This document shows, piece by piece, positions 1 through 5,114 of a DNA stretch of 5,114 nt. The notes beneath the pieces are model-generated. The model searched no databases. It was given only the letters and a program-made list of their open reading frames with translations, and was not told the origin of the DNA. A program made the translations under genes and the position numbers. Source of the stretch: an uncultured Clostridia bacterium (GTDB lineage Bacteria > Bacillota > Clostridia > Lachnospirales > CAG-274); assembly GCA_947589405.1 (NCBI GenBank), contig CANQBT010000129.1:1-5114 (forward strand), in the 5' to 3' direction. Position 1 is the stretch's first letter. Every line of letters begins with the position of its first letter.

Positions 1-1020
1 TGCAAAGGAAACATTGTCAAACACGATATTTCCCTCTTTAATGGCGCTGTTGTCAGGATCGTCGCAGTCTTTTATATCCGTTTCCGTTTCAAGTACCTCG
101 TTTATTCTGTCTATGGAGGCCTTTCCTCTTGTGAGCTGCATAAGAGCCATGCCTGCCATCATAAATGACATAAGTATCTGATTGATATAGGTGATATATG
201 CCATAAGGTCGCCTGTTTCCATAGAACCTGCATATACCATGTTTCCGCCTCTCCACAGTATTATAATAATGACGTTATTGAGCACGAACATCATTACAGG
301 CATTATAAGCGTCATTATCCTGAAGGCTGATATTGTAGTATCTCTAAGGTCACGGTTCCTTTCTTCAAACTTGTCTTTTTCTTCCTCAGCTCTTACGAAT
401 GCCTTTATTACCCTTACTCCCGAAAGAGCGTCACGCATTACTGTATTTACATTATCTATCTTCTCCTGTACCAGTCTGAAAAGAGGGAATGTGTGCCTTA
501 TTACAAGAACTATGGTCGTGCCAAGTATAAGCACGGCTATTACAAGCACAAGGGTCAGTTTTACGTTTATGAGAAAAGCCATTGTAAGACCGCCTATGAA
601 CATAAAGGGAGAGCGCACAAGCATTCTGAGACTCATAAGCACTATGAGCTGTGCCTGAGTAATGTCGTTTGTAAGTCTTGTAACAAGAGATGACGTATGG
701 AATTTATCCAGATTCACAAATGAAAAGCTCTGTATTTTTTCAAGCATTGCCCCTCTTACATCGGTGCCGAAGCCCTGAGAAGCCTTTGAAGCGCATACAG
801 TACAGCCAACGCCGCCTACAACGCCGCAAAGAGCCGTAATTATCATAAGAATGCCCCTCGACAATATATAGGCGTTATTGCTCTGAGCAATGCCTATGTC
901 CACAATAGTACTCATTATTCTTGGTATAATAAGCTCGCTTGATACTTCTATTATCATAAGAAGGGGTGCAAGTATCGTATAAATAATATAGGGTCTTAAA
1001 TATTTCAGAAGCTTTCTCAT
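1..1020 (-). CDS. ABC exporter half-transporter, permease domain with start of ATPase domain (partial, C-terminus beyond left edge)
   Basis: This gene encodes a fused membrane/ATPase subunit of an ABC exporter acting in the cytoplasmic membrane. Read on the minus strand, 340 codons are open from the ATG at 1020-1018 to the edge. Hydrophobic segments lie near residues 12-33, 55-76, 130-150, 153-174, 236-256 and 272-292, matching the six-helix exporter fold. Diagnostic stretches are SKASQGFGTDVRG (78-90), LVTRLTNDITQ (112-122), a GVRVIKAFVR coupling-helix region (201-210) and ASIDRINEVL (301-310) before the linker. The ATPase domain starts at NIVFDNVSF (331-339); Walker A, signature and Walker B lie outside the window. 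The start is set by GGAGG seven bases upstream. In Bacillota such proteins commonly form heterodimers encoded by two adjacent genes, so a partner may follow to the left (inference). The substrate cannot be told; drug or lipid/peptide export is the usual guess. Half-transporter identity is firm. Confidence 0.95.
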   Translation of the reverse strand, partial: MRKLLKYLRPYIIYTILAPLLMIIEVSSELIIPRIMSTIVDIGIAQSNNAYILSRGILMIITALCGVVGGVGCTVCASKASQGFGTDVRGAMLEKIQSFSFVNLDKFHTSSLVTRLTNDITQAQLIVLMSLRMLVRSPFMFIGGLTMAFLINVKLTLVLVIAVLILGTTIVLVIRHTFPLFRLVQEKIDNVNTVMRDALSGVRVIKAFVRAEEEKDKFEERNRDLRDTTISAFRIMTLIMPVMMFVLNNVIIIILWRGGNMVYAGSMETGDLMAYITYINQILMSFMMAGMALMQLTRGKASIDRINEVLETETDIKDCDDPDNSAIKEGNIVFDNVSFA

Positions 1021-1027
1021 ATACATT

Positions 1028-1032
1028 CCTCC
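1028..1032 (-). promoter_or_regulatory. Ribosome binding site of the ABC exporter gene
   Basis: GGAGG on the minus strand, seven bases before the ATG at 1020-1018. It fixes the start of the ABC gene. Confidence 0.85.
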
Positions 1033-1038
1033 AAAAAA

Positions 1039-1052
1039 GTTAGCTATCTAAC
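1039..1052. promoter_or_regulatory. Putative repressor operator (inverted repeat) over the ABC gene transcription start
   Basis: The sequence GTTAGCTATCTAAC has 5-bp perfect arms (GTTAG/CTAAC) around a CTAT centre. It lies just downstream of the minus-strand -10 box, so it covers the predicted transcription start (about 1049) and sits upstream of the ribosome binding site. A bound protein there would block initiation. Short TTAG...CTAA palindromes resemble operators of winged-helix MarR-type repressors, and MarR genes often accompany exporters of this kind, but no regulator gene lies in this window. The arms are too short and AT-rich to act as a terminator. The repeat is seen directly; the repressor role and family are inferred. 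Confidence 0.5.
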
Positions 1053-1055
1053 AAT

Positions 1056-1084
1056 ATTTTAAGGTAAAATTATGTAATTGTCAA
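1056..1084 (-). promoter_or_regulatory. Sigma-A type promoter for the ABC exporter gene
   Basis: On the minus strand, TTGACA (1084-1079) is followed by a 17-bp spacer and TAAAAT (1061-1056). The -35 is a perfect consensus and the -10 matches 5 of 6. The predicted start of transcription is near 1049, giving a leader of about 28 bases before the ATG. It should be a strong promoter unless repressed at the adjacent inverted repeat. Confidence 0.8.
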
Positions 1085-1095
1085 TATTTTTATTG

Positions 1096-1124
1096 TTGAA
1101 AAATTAAAAAACATAGAGTATAAT
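1096..1124 (+). promoter_or_regulatory. Sigma-A type promoter for the five-gene plus-strand operon
   Basis: TTGAAA (1096-1101), a 17-bp AT-rich spacer and a perfect TATAAT (1119-1124). Transcription should start near 1131, leaving a leader of about 50 bases before the ATG at 1181. No hairpin or riboswitch-like structure is visible in that leader. It is the only convincing plus-strand promoter in the window, so it probably drives everything from the small ORF through the helicase gene. Confidence 0.8.
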
Positions 1125-1166
1125 TAAGAAAGCAAGATTTTAACCAACAAAGGGACAATATTTTTT

Positions 1167-1174
1167 AAGGAGAG
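1167..1174 (+). promoter_or_regulatory. Ribosome binding site of the 49-residue ORF
   Basis: AAGGAGAG, six bases before the ATG at 1181. This strong site, placed correctly after a consensus promoter, is the main reason to believe that the short ORF is translated. Confidence 0.8.
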
Positions 1175-1180
1175 ATATAT

Positions 1181-1330
1181 ATGAAAAGAATGAGAACCGA
1201 AACAAAGCGTAAATTGGCAGGAATAGTGGCAATACTGCTTATAGCGGCTATGGTGCTGAGCTCAGCTTCAGTTCTGTTTGTAGACGGTGCTGAGATCAAC
1301 AGTTGTACGGAGGAATGCTATGAGGGCTAA
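1181..1330 (+). CDS. Small membrane or secreted protein of unknown function (49 aa)
   Basis: A 49-residue ORF opens the operon. It starts at an ATG six bases after AAGGAGAG and ends at the TAA at 1328-1330. The protein has a strongly basic N-terminus (MKRMRTETKRK), one hydrophobic segment at about residues 13-33 (GIVAILLIAAMVL then SSASVLF) and a short acidic tail with two cysteines, C42 and C46, in SCTEEC. This layout fits either a single-pass membrane peptide with an external tail or a signal peptide releasing a tiny product. The signal-like segment has SSAS near its end, but no clear cleavage site. Its last 11 bases overlap the next gene, whose ribosome binding site lies inside this ORF, so translation of the two is probably coupled. 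I do not recognise a family. It could be a leader ORF whose main job is to support translation of the next gene, or a decayed remnant of a larger exported protein. Confidence 0.7.
   Translation: MKRMRTETKRKLAGIVAILLIAAMVLSSASVLFVDGAEINSCTEECYEG
1309..1313 (+). promoter_or_regulatory. Ribosome binding site that decides the start of the 208-residue protein
   Basis: GGAGG six bases before the ATG at 1320. It favours this ATG over the in-frame GTG at 1287, which has no such site and would add 11 residues (VLRSTVVRRNA) encoded inside the preceding ORF. Confidence 0.8.
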
Positions 1331-1946
1331 AGGTAAAAAAAGCGATATTGATAAATTGAAGGAAGGCGGCCTAAGACTATGGCATGTGATAGCTATCACA
1401 GTTCTTTTTGTCGTTATGATATGTTCTGTCATATACTGCTATAACAATAGGAAGGGCATAGGTACGGAGGTAATGTATGACGCCTATGATAATGACCTTA
1501 TATTTAACGGATTGTTCGTAGAGAGCGTAAATGTAGGGGGACTTACCAAAAAACAGGCTGAGGATAAAATAAACAGGGTATACGTACAGCCCAAAACATC
1601 AGCTATTGTCACATTTAGACATGATGATTATTCCAAAGATTACACTATGGGAGAGCTGGGACTTGAATTTAACATAAGCAAGGCTGTGAATGAAGCATAC
1701 AAGGCCGGAAGGAAAGGAAGCAAGGTCGAAAGGATAGCATATGCCGATGAGGTCGCAAGCCGAAAAGAATTTATAACCATAGAATACGATGTCAGTCAGT
1801 CCAAGATAAACTCTGCCGTAAATGATGTAAGCAAAGAGCTTGGTCGTTTAGGCGTAAAGGTCGACAAGGATATGTTAAAGAATACTCTTAAGGACGTTAC
1901 AGTCCAGAACTGGGAGGATACCATCGTGGAGGTGCCTGTTAAGTAG
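1320..1946 (+). CDS. Membrane-anchored protein with PG_binding_4-like domain, resembling the N-terminal part of VanW proteins (208 aa)
   Basis: The product has a basic cytoplasmic N-terminus (1-19), one membrane helix (about 22-41) and an external region of about 165 residues. Residues 62-135 fit the putative peptidoglycan-binding domain found ahead of VanW domains (PG_binding_4 type): FVESVNVGGLTKKQAEDKI (66-84) followed by GELGLEFNISKAVNEAYKAG (111-130). A second, shortened copy seems to start at about 153 (IEYDVSQSKINSAVNDV) and ends with VDKDMLKN...VEVPVK. Compared with the downstream protein, this copy lacks about 20 residues around the NGTFTVTP strand, and the chain stops where the VanW domain would begin. 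No GGG-CQVSS motif occurs. It is probably a paralogue that lost VanW or never had it. It likely acts at the outer membrane face, on or near the cell wall; ligand binding is inferred from the domain name only. The ATG at 1320 overlaps the upstream ORF by 11 bases. Confidence 0.85.
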   Translation: MRAKGKKSDIDKLKEGGLRLWHVIAITVLFVVMICSVIYCYNNRKGIGTEVMYDAYDNDLIFNGLFVESVNVGGLTKKQAEDKINRVYVQPKTSAIVTFRHDDYSKDYTMGELGLEFNISKAVNEAYKAGRKGSKVERIAYADEVASRKEFITIEYDVSQSKINSAVNDVSKELGRLGVKVDKDMLKNTLKDVTVQNWEDTIVEVPVK

Positions 1947-1967
1947 GGCTTTATATTATATTTGGAT

Positions 1968-1971
1968 GGAG
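1968..1971 (+). promoter_or_regulatory. Ribosome binding site that decides the start of the VanW-family gene
   Basis: GGAG inside GGATGGAG (1964-1971), five bases before the ATG at 1977. It favours this ATG over the in-frame TTG at 1962, which would add only five residues. Confidence 0.65.
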
Positions 1972-1976
1972 TTTGT

Positions 1977-3413
1977 ATGAGTAGTAATAAAAAAGGCAGT
2001 AAAAGAAAGAAAAAAAAGAATAATTTTTTGAATACGGTCATTGCGCTGACAGTTGTTTTTGTACTGCTTTTGCTGGCTCTGTATGTATTTAAAAGGCCTA
2101 TAATGAGTATGTATTATCAATGGAAGCTGGATCAGCCTATTGAGCCGACAACACCTGTTATGGATAAGAATATACTTATCGACGGCAAGGAGGTCGGCGG
2201 AATGACTGCGGAAAAAGCATTGGAATATATTGATTCTGAGGTGGATTCCAATACTGAGGGAAACATTGTCACTATAAAAAGTACCGACGGCAGCCGCACA
2301 TATCAGTATACATTTCAGGATTTTGATGTGAAATTCGATATAAAAGGCGCTGTGGACAAAGCCATCGACTTTGGCAAAAACCCTCAGAAGGACAGCTGGT
2401 GGCGGGAATTCAAGGCTCTGGAGGGCGGTAAGGTAGACTTTGCCATTATGAGCTGGAGCAAGCCAAAGGTGACATCTTTTGTAAACGCTATTGCTTCCGA
2501 GATAAATGTTGAAGCAAAAAATGCAGGCTTTGTAAGGCAAAACGGCACCTTTACGGTAACTCCGTCGGCTACAGGCTATGCCATAGATAAGGATAAGCTT
2601 CTTGCCGATGTCATAAGTCTTATTGAAAACAGGGAATTCGGCAAGGAGATAACATTTGAAATAAAGGTAACTGAGCCTAAGTATACAGATAAGGACTTTC
2701 AAGGCTTTTCAGGCATTATAGGCACCTATTCAAGCCCGTACACAGGGGGAGATGCCAACAGAATACAGAACCTTAAAAACGGCTGCGCCAAAATAAACGG
2801 CGTAGTGGTATATCCGGGAGAGGTATTTTCTACAAACGCTCACTTCAATCCCTGTACCGAAGCCAACGGCTGGGCAAGTGCCGGAACAATAGTAAACGGC
2901 AAGATAGAGGACAGCGTAGGCGGAGGTATGTGCCAGGTGTCAAGCGCTCTTTACATGGCGCTGCTGAATGCGGAAGTAGAGATAACGGAAAGACATAATC
3001 ATTCCATGAAGGTGGGCTATGCGGATTATGGCTTTGACGCTACACTTGCAGGAGATTACAAGGATCTGAAGTTCAGAAACGATACAGGCTGCGCCATATA
3101 TATGGAAGCCTATACGACGGCTTCACACGTGGTCGTGAATATATACGGCAAGGAAGTACACCCTGCCGGAAGAACTCTTAAATTTTCAAATAAGTTCATA
3201 GATTCTAAGGAGCCGCCTGCTCCTGTTGAAAAATATGATGCTGAGCTTCCTGAGGGTACAAGAAAAATAGAGACCACAGCCATGAAGGGCGTTACCTATG
3301 AGCTGTACAAGAGTATTTATGAAAACGGTGTGCTTAAGGATACCGTAAAGGTAAATACAAGCACCTATTCTCCAAGAGGACAGGTCACGCTTATAGGAAC
3401 CAAAAAAGGCTAA
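1977..3413 (+). CDS. VanW-family protein, membrane-anchored with PG_binding_4-like repeats and G5-like tail (478 aa)
   Basis: Domain order: a very basic N-terminus (KRKKKKNN, 9-16); one membrane helix (about 19-38); a first PG_binding_4-like domain (about 62-148, with LIDGKEVGGMTAEKALEYI and FDIKGAVDKAIDFGKNP); a second one (about 152-232, with NAGFVRQNGTFTVTPSATGY and IDKDKLLADV); the VanW domain (about 244-375); and a tail (about 427-475) resembling a G5-type domain (YKSIYENGVLKD, then GTKKG). VanW hallmarks are VVVYPGEVFSTN (277-288), GGGMCQVSSALY (315-326), ERHNHSMKVGY (338-348) and FDATL (353-357). The protein should be tethered outside the cell, next to peptidoglycan. VanW is named after a gene of the VanB vancomycin-resistance cluster, but its biochemical role is unsettled, and housekeeping copies like this one are common in Clostridia. 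No van ligase or dipeptidase genes are present, so resistance should not be inferred. The protein appears full length. The preceding gene is a shorter paralogue ending 30 bases upstream. Confidence 0.93.
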   Translation: MSSNKKGSKRKKKKNNFLNTVIALTVVFVLLLLALYVFKRPIMSMYYQWKLDQPIEPTTPVMDKNILIDGKEVGGMTAEKALEYIDSEVDSNTEGNIVTIKSTDGSRTYQYTFQDFDVKFDIKGAVDKAIDFGKNPQKDSWWREFKALEGGKVDFAIMSWSKPKVTSFVNAIASEINVEAKNAGFVRQNGTFTVTPSATGYAIDKDKLLADVISLIENREFGKEITFEIKVTEPKYTDKDFQGFSGIIGTYSSPYTGGDANRIQNLKNGCAKINGVVVYPGEVFSTNAHFNPCTEANGWASAGTIVNGKIEDSVGGGMCQVSSALYMALLNAEVEITERHNHSMKVGYADYGFDATLAGDYKDLKFRNDTGCAIYMEAYTTASHVVVNIYGKEVHPAGRTLKFSNKFIDSKEPPAPVEKYDAELPEGTRKIETTAMKGVTYELYKSIYENGVLKDTVKVNTSTYSPRGQVTLIGTKKG

Positions 3414-3434
3414 ATTATAAAGAGAGGTATACTT

Positions 3435-3728
3435 ATGATAGACAAGATAAAAAATTATGATGCGATAAAGTGCTTGTTTGAAGCGATACTGGAGTTAAAG
3501 ACTCCTGAGGACTGCTGCCGCTTTTTTGAAGATGTGTGTACCGTAAAGGAAATGCAGGCAATAGCCCAGCGACTTGAGGTCGCTAAGATGCTTAAGGCAG
3601 GGGAAACATATACGGCTATAGTCAACGCCACAGGAGCTTCAACAGCTACCATAAGCAGGGTGAACCGCTGCCTTAACTATGGCGACGGCGGTTATAATCT
3701 TGTACTTAAGAGATTGGAGAGTAAATAG
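3435..3728 (+). CDS. yerC: YerC/YecD family TrpR-like DNA-binding protein (97 aa)
   Basis: This is a small cytoplasmic DNA-binding protein of the Trp-repressor superfamily. The N-terminal half is helical (LFEAILELKTPEDCCRFFEDVCTVKEM, 14-40), followed by QAIAQRLEVAKML (41-53) and a helix-turn-helix at about 57-78. The strongest signature is GASTATISRVNRCLNYGDGGY (67-87), typical of YerC proteins and distinct from true TrpR. Length is normal for the family. The ATG follows GAGAGG by seven bases, 21 bases after the VanW stop. The stop lies one base before the helicase start, and the helicase ribosome binding site is inside this ORF. In Bacillus subtilis yerC lies close to pcrA, so this order fits the phylum. 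The target genes and any effector ligand are unknown; tryptophan should not be assumed. Autoregulation is possible, but I see no operator. Confidence 0.92.
   Translation: MIDKIKNYDAIKCLFEAILELKTPEDCCRFFEDVCTVKEMQAIAQRLEVAKMLKAGETYTAIVNATGASTATISRVNRCLNYGDGGYNLVLKRLESK
3716..3721 (+). promoter_or_regulatory. Ribosome binding site of the helicase gene, inside the yerC end
   Basis: GGAGAG lies within the last codons of yerC, eight bases before the ATG at 3730. It supports that start and points to translational coupling of the two genes. Confidence 0.8.
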
Positions 3729-3729
3729 A

Positions 3730-5114
3730 ATGAGCATAGAAGAAAAGTTAAATTCACTTAATGATATGCAGCGCAAAGGGGTCCTTAAAACAGAAGGACC
3801 GCTTTTGCTGTTGGCAGGAGCAGGCTCAGGCAAAACCAGAGTGCTTACTCACAGAATAGCCTATCTTATAGAAAAGGGAGTAAATCCATGGAATATACTT
3901 GCGATCACATTTACGAACAAGGCTGCCAGAGAAATGAAGGAAAGAGCAGCGGCTATTACACCAAGAGGAAATGAAGTGTGGGTCAGTACGTTCCATTCCG
4001 CCTGTGTCAGGATACTGCGCAGAGAAATAGACAAAATAGGCTGGAGTAACCGGTTTTCCATATACGATGCCGATGACAGCGAAAGACTTATAAAGGATAT
4101 ACTGAAGGAGCTTAATATAAGCGATAAGATGTACCCGCCTAAATATGTACAGTCTGTCATAAGCTCTCAGAAGGATACAATGACCTCCCCTGAGGAATTT
4201 GCTTCTGAGACCGAAAAGGATTTCAGACTGAGGAGAGTCGCCGATATATATAAGATATATCAGAAAAGACTTAAGGACAACAATGCTCTTGATTTTGACG
4301 ATCTGATATATATGACGGTAAGGCTTTTTGAGAAAAGGCCGGATATACTGGACAAGTATCAGGAAAGATTCAGATACATAATGGTAGACGAGTATCAGGA
4401 TACCAACGGCTCCCAGTACGAGCTTGTAAGACTTCTGGCAAAGAAGTACAGAAACATATGCGTTGTAGGCGACGACGATCAGAGCATATACGGCTGGAGA
4501 GGTGCAGACATAAGAAATATACTTAGCTTCAAGGACGATTATAAAGACGCTGTGGTATATAAGCTGGAGCAGAATTACCGTTCTGTACAGACAATACTGG
4601 ACGCTGCCAACTCTGTTATAAAAAACAACAGGCATGATGAGCTTAAAAGCCTGTGGACAGAGAGAACAGAAGGCGACAAAATAAAAATGTACAGAGCAGA
4701 GGACGACCGCTATGAAGCGGAATACATATGCTCTGAAATAGACAAGGGCGTTTCGGCAGGCAAGGAGTATAAGGACTTTGCCATACTGTACAGAAACAAC
4801 GCTCTTTCAAGAGTAATAGAGGAAAGACTTATAAAGGCAGGTATACCCTATAGGCTCTTTGGCGGCACTCGTTTTTATGACCGTAAAGAAATAAGGGATA
4901 TTATGTCATATTTAAAGGCTGTGTACAATCCTGAGGACGATATAGCCCTGCGCAGGATAATAAATGTTCCCAAAAGGGGCATAGGAGATACAACTGTGGG
5001 AAGGGTAAGCGAATACGCTCTTGAAAACAATATATCTTTTTACAGGGCGCTTTGCGAATGTGAGAATATAAGCAGTATAAGCCCTGCTGCCGCAAGAAAG
5101 CTCAGAGATTTCAC
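3730..5114 (+). CDS. pcrA: ATP-dependent DNA helicase PcrA/UvrD type (partial, C-terminus beyond right edge)
   Basis: This is a superfamily 1A 3'-5' DNA helicase that unwinds DNA in repair and rolling-circle replication and strips proteins from DNA. The window holds 461 open codons, roughly the first 60% of a protein usually 720-770 residues long. Motifs in order: Q motif LNDMQ (10-14); Walker A AGAGSGKT (29-36); Ia ITFTNKAAREMKER (59-72); Ib-type STFHSAC (86-92); ALDFDDLI (186-193); Walker B VDEYQDTN (219-226); motif III VVGDDDQSIYGWRGAD (245-260); motif IV LEQNYRS (279-285); YRNNALSR (354-361); and RFYDRKEIRDI (381-391) with RIINVPKRGIGD (409-420) in the 2B-side region. Motifs V and VI are off the edge. 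All key residues seen are intact, including K35, D220, E221 and R284. Linkage to yerC favours PcrA over other UvrD-like paralogues. In many Bacillota ligA follows pcrA, which could be tested beyond the edge. Confidence 0.95.
   Translation, partial: MSIEEKLNSLNDMQRKGVLKTEGPLLLLAGAGSGKTRVLTHRIAYLIEKGVNPWNILAITFTNKAAREMKERAAAITPRGNEVWVSTFHSACVRILRREIDKIGWSNRFSIYDADDSERLIKDILKELNISDKMYPPKYVQSVISSQKDTMTSPEEFASETEKDFRLRRVADIYKIYQKRLKDNNALDFDDLIYMTVRLFEKRPDILDKYQERFRYIMVDEYQDTNGSQYELVRLLAKKYRNICVVGDDDQSIYGWRGADIRNILSFKDDYKDAVVYKLEQNYRSVQTILDAANSVIKNNRHDELKSLWTERTEGDKIKMYRAEDDRYEAEYICSEIDKGVSAGKEYKDFAILYRNNALSRVIEERLIKAGIPYRLFGGTRFYDRKEIRDIMSYLKAVYNPEDDIALRRIINVPKRGIGDTTVGRVSEYALENNISFYRALCECENISSISPAAARKLRDF

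Noticed and set aside
191..693. Plus-strand ORFs of 155 and 66 residues
   Set aside because: They lie antisense to the ABC exporter membrane domain, lack ribosome binding sites, and have unconvincing compositions; the minus-strand frame has clear family motifs.
1287..1319. GTG at 1287 as the start of the 208-residue protein
   Set aside because: It has no ribosome binding site and would add an unlikely 11-residue extension inside the preceding ORF, while the ATG at 1320 has GGAGG at ideal distance.
1962..1976. TTG at 1962 as the start of the VanW protein
   Set aside because: A TTG start is unnecessary because the ATG at 1977 has GGAG five bases upstream and begins a normal basic N-terminus.
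1956..2702. Minus-strand ORF of 248 residues
   Set aside because: It is antisense to the VanW gene, whose domains are unmistakable. The predicted protein is rich in Cys, His, Tyr and Ile as expected from a shadow frame.
1977..3413. Vancomycin resistance determinant
   Set aside because: VanW alone does not confer resistance, and no vanH, ligase, vanX, vanY, vanR or vanS genes are present; the protein looks like a housekeeping clostridial VanW.
3380..3434. Separate promoter or terminator before yerC
   Set aside because: An AAATTATAAAG stretch loosely resembles a -10 box, but no -35 lies at the right distance, and there is no GC-rich hairpin with a T run in the 21-base gap.
3826..4635. Minus-strand ORFs of 269 and 99 residues
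   Set aside because: They lie opposite the helicase gene, which has every expected N-terminal motif. The reverse frames have no recognisable domain.
1..5114. CRISPR array, tRNA/rRNA, insertion sequence or defence island
   Set aside because: No regularly spaced repeats, RNA gene signatures, transposase or phage genes, or terminal inverted repeats were seen; all five long frames belong to ordinary cellular families or to the operon described.

Overview
The window comes from a low-to-moderate GC bacterium, most likely an anaerobic member of the Clostridia (Bacillota). The evidence is strong GGAGG-type ribosome binding sites, sigma-A promoters with AT-rich spacers, heavy use of ATA, AGA/AGG and CTT codons, and a yerC-pcrA gene pair that is typical of Bacillota. 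No lineage below that can be named safely from sequence alone.

Layout. On the minus strand, positions 1-1020 hold the first 340 residues of an ABC exporter half-transporter (six-helix membrane domain plus the start of the nucleotide-binding domain); the gene continues past the left edge. Positions 1021-1180 are a compact divergent promoter region. A minus-strand promoter (TTGACA, 17 bp, TAAAAT) and a plus-strand promoter (TTGAAA, 17 bp, TATAAT) stand back to back with their -35 boxes 11 bp apart. A GTTAG-CTAT-CTAAC inverted repeat covers the predicted transcription start of the ABC gene and looks like an operator.

On the plus strand, five tightly packed genes follow with no visible terminator between them: a 49-residue small membrane or secreted protein (1181-1330); a 208-residue membrane-anchored protein resembling only the N-terminal part of a VanW protein (1320-1946); a full 478-residue VanW-family protein (1977-3413); a 97-residue YerC/TrpR-like DNA-binding protein (3435-3728); and the first 461 residues of a PcrA/UvrD-type superfamily 1 helicase (from 3730, running off the right edge). 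The first two genes overlap by 11 bases, and yerC and pcrA are separated by one base.

How the genes fit together. The left transporter is probably a multidrug or peptide-type exporter subunit controlled by a repressor that is not encoded here. The right operon joins two extracytoplasmic proteins with peptidoglycan-binding-like domains to the yerC-pcrA pair. No CRISPR array, RNA gene, mobile element or recognisable defence system is present. The most unusual items are the tandem VanW-type proteins, one of which ends where the VanW domain should begin, and the unrecognised 49-residue protein that opens the operon.
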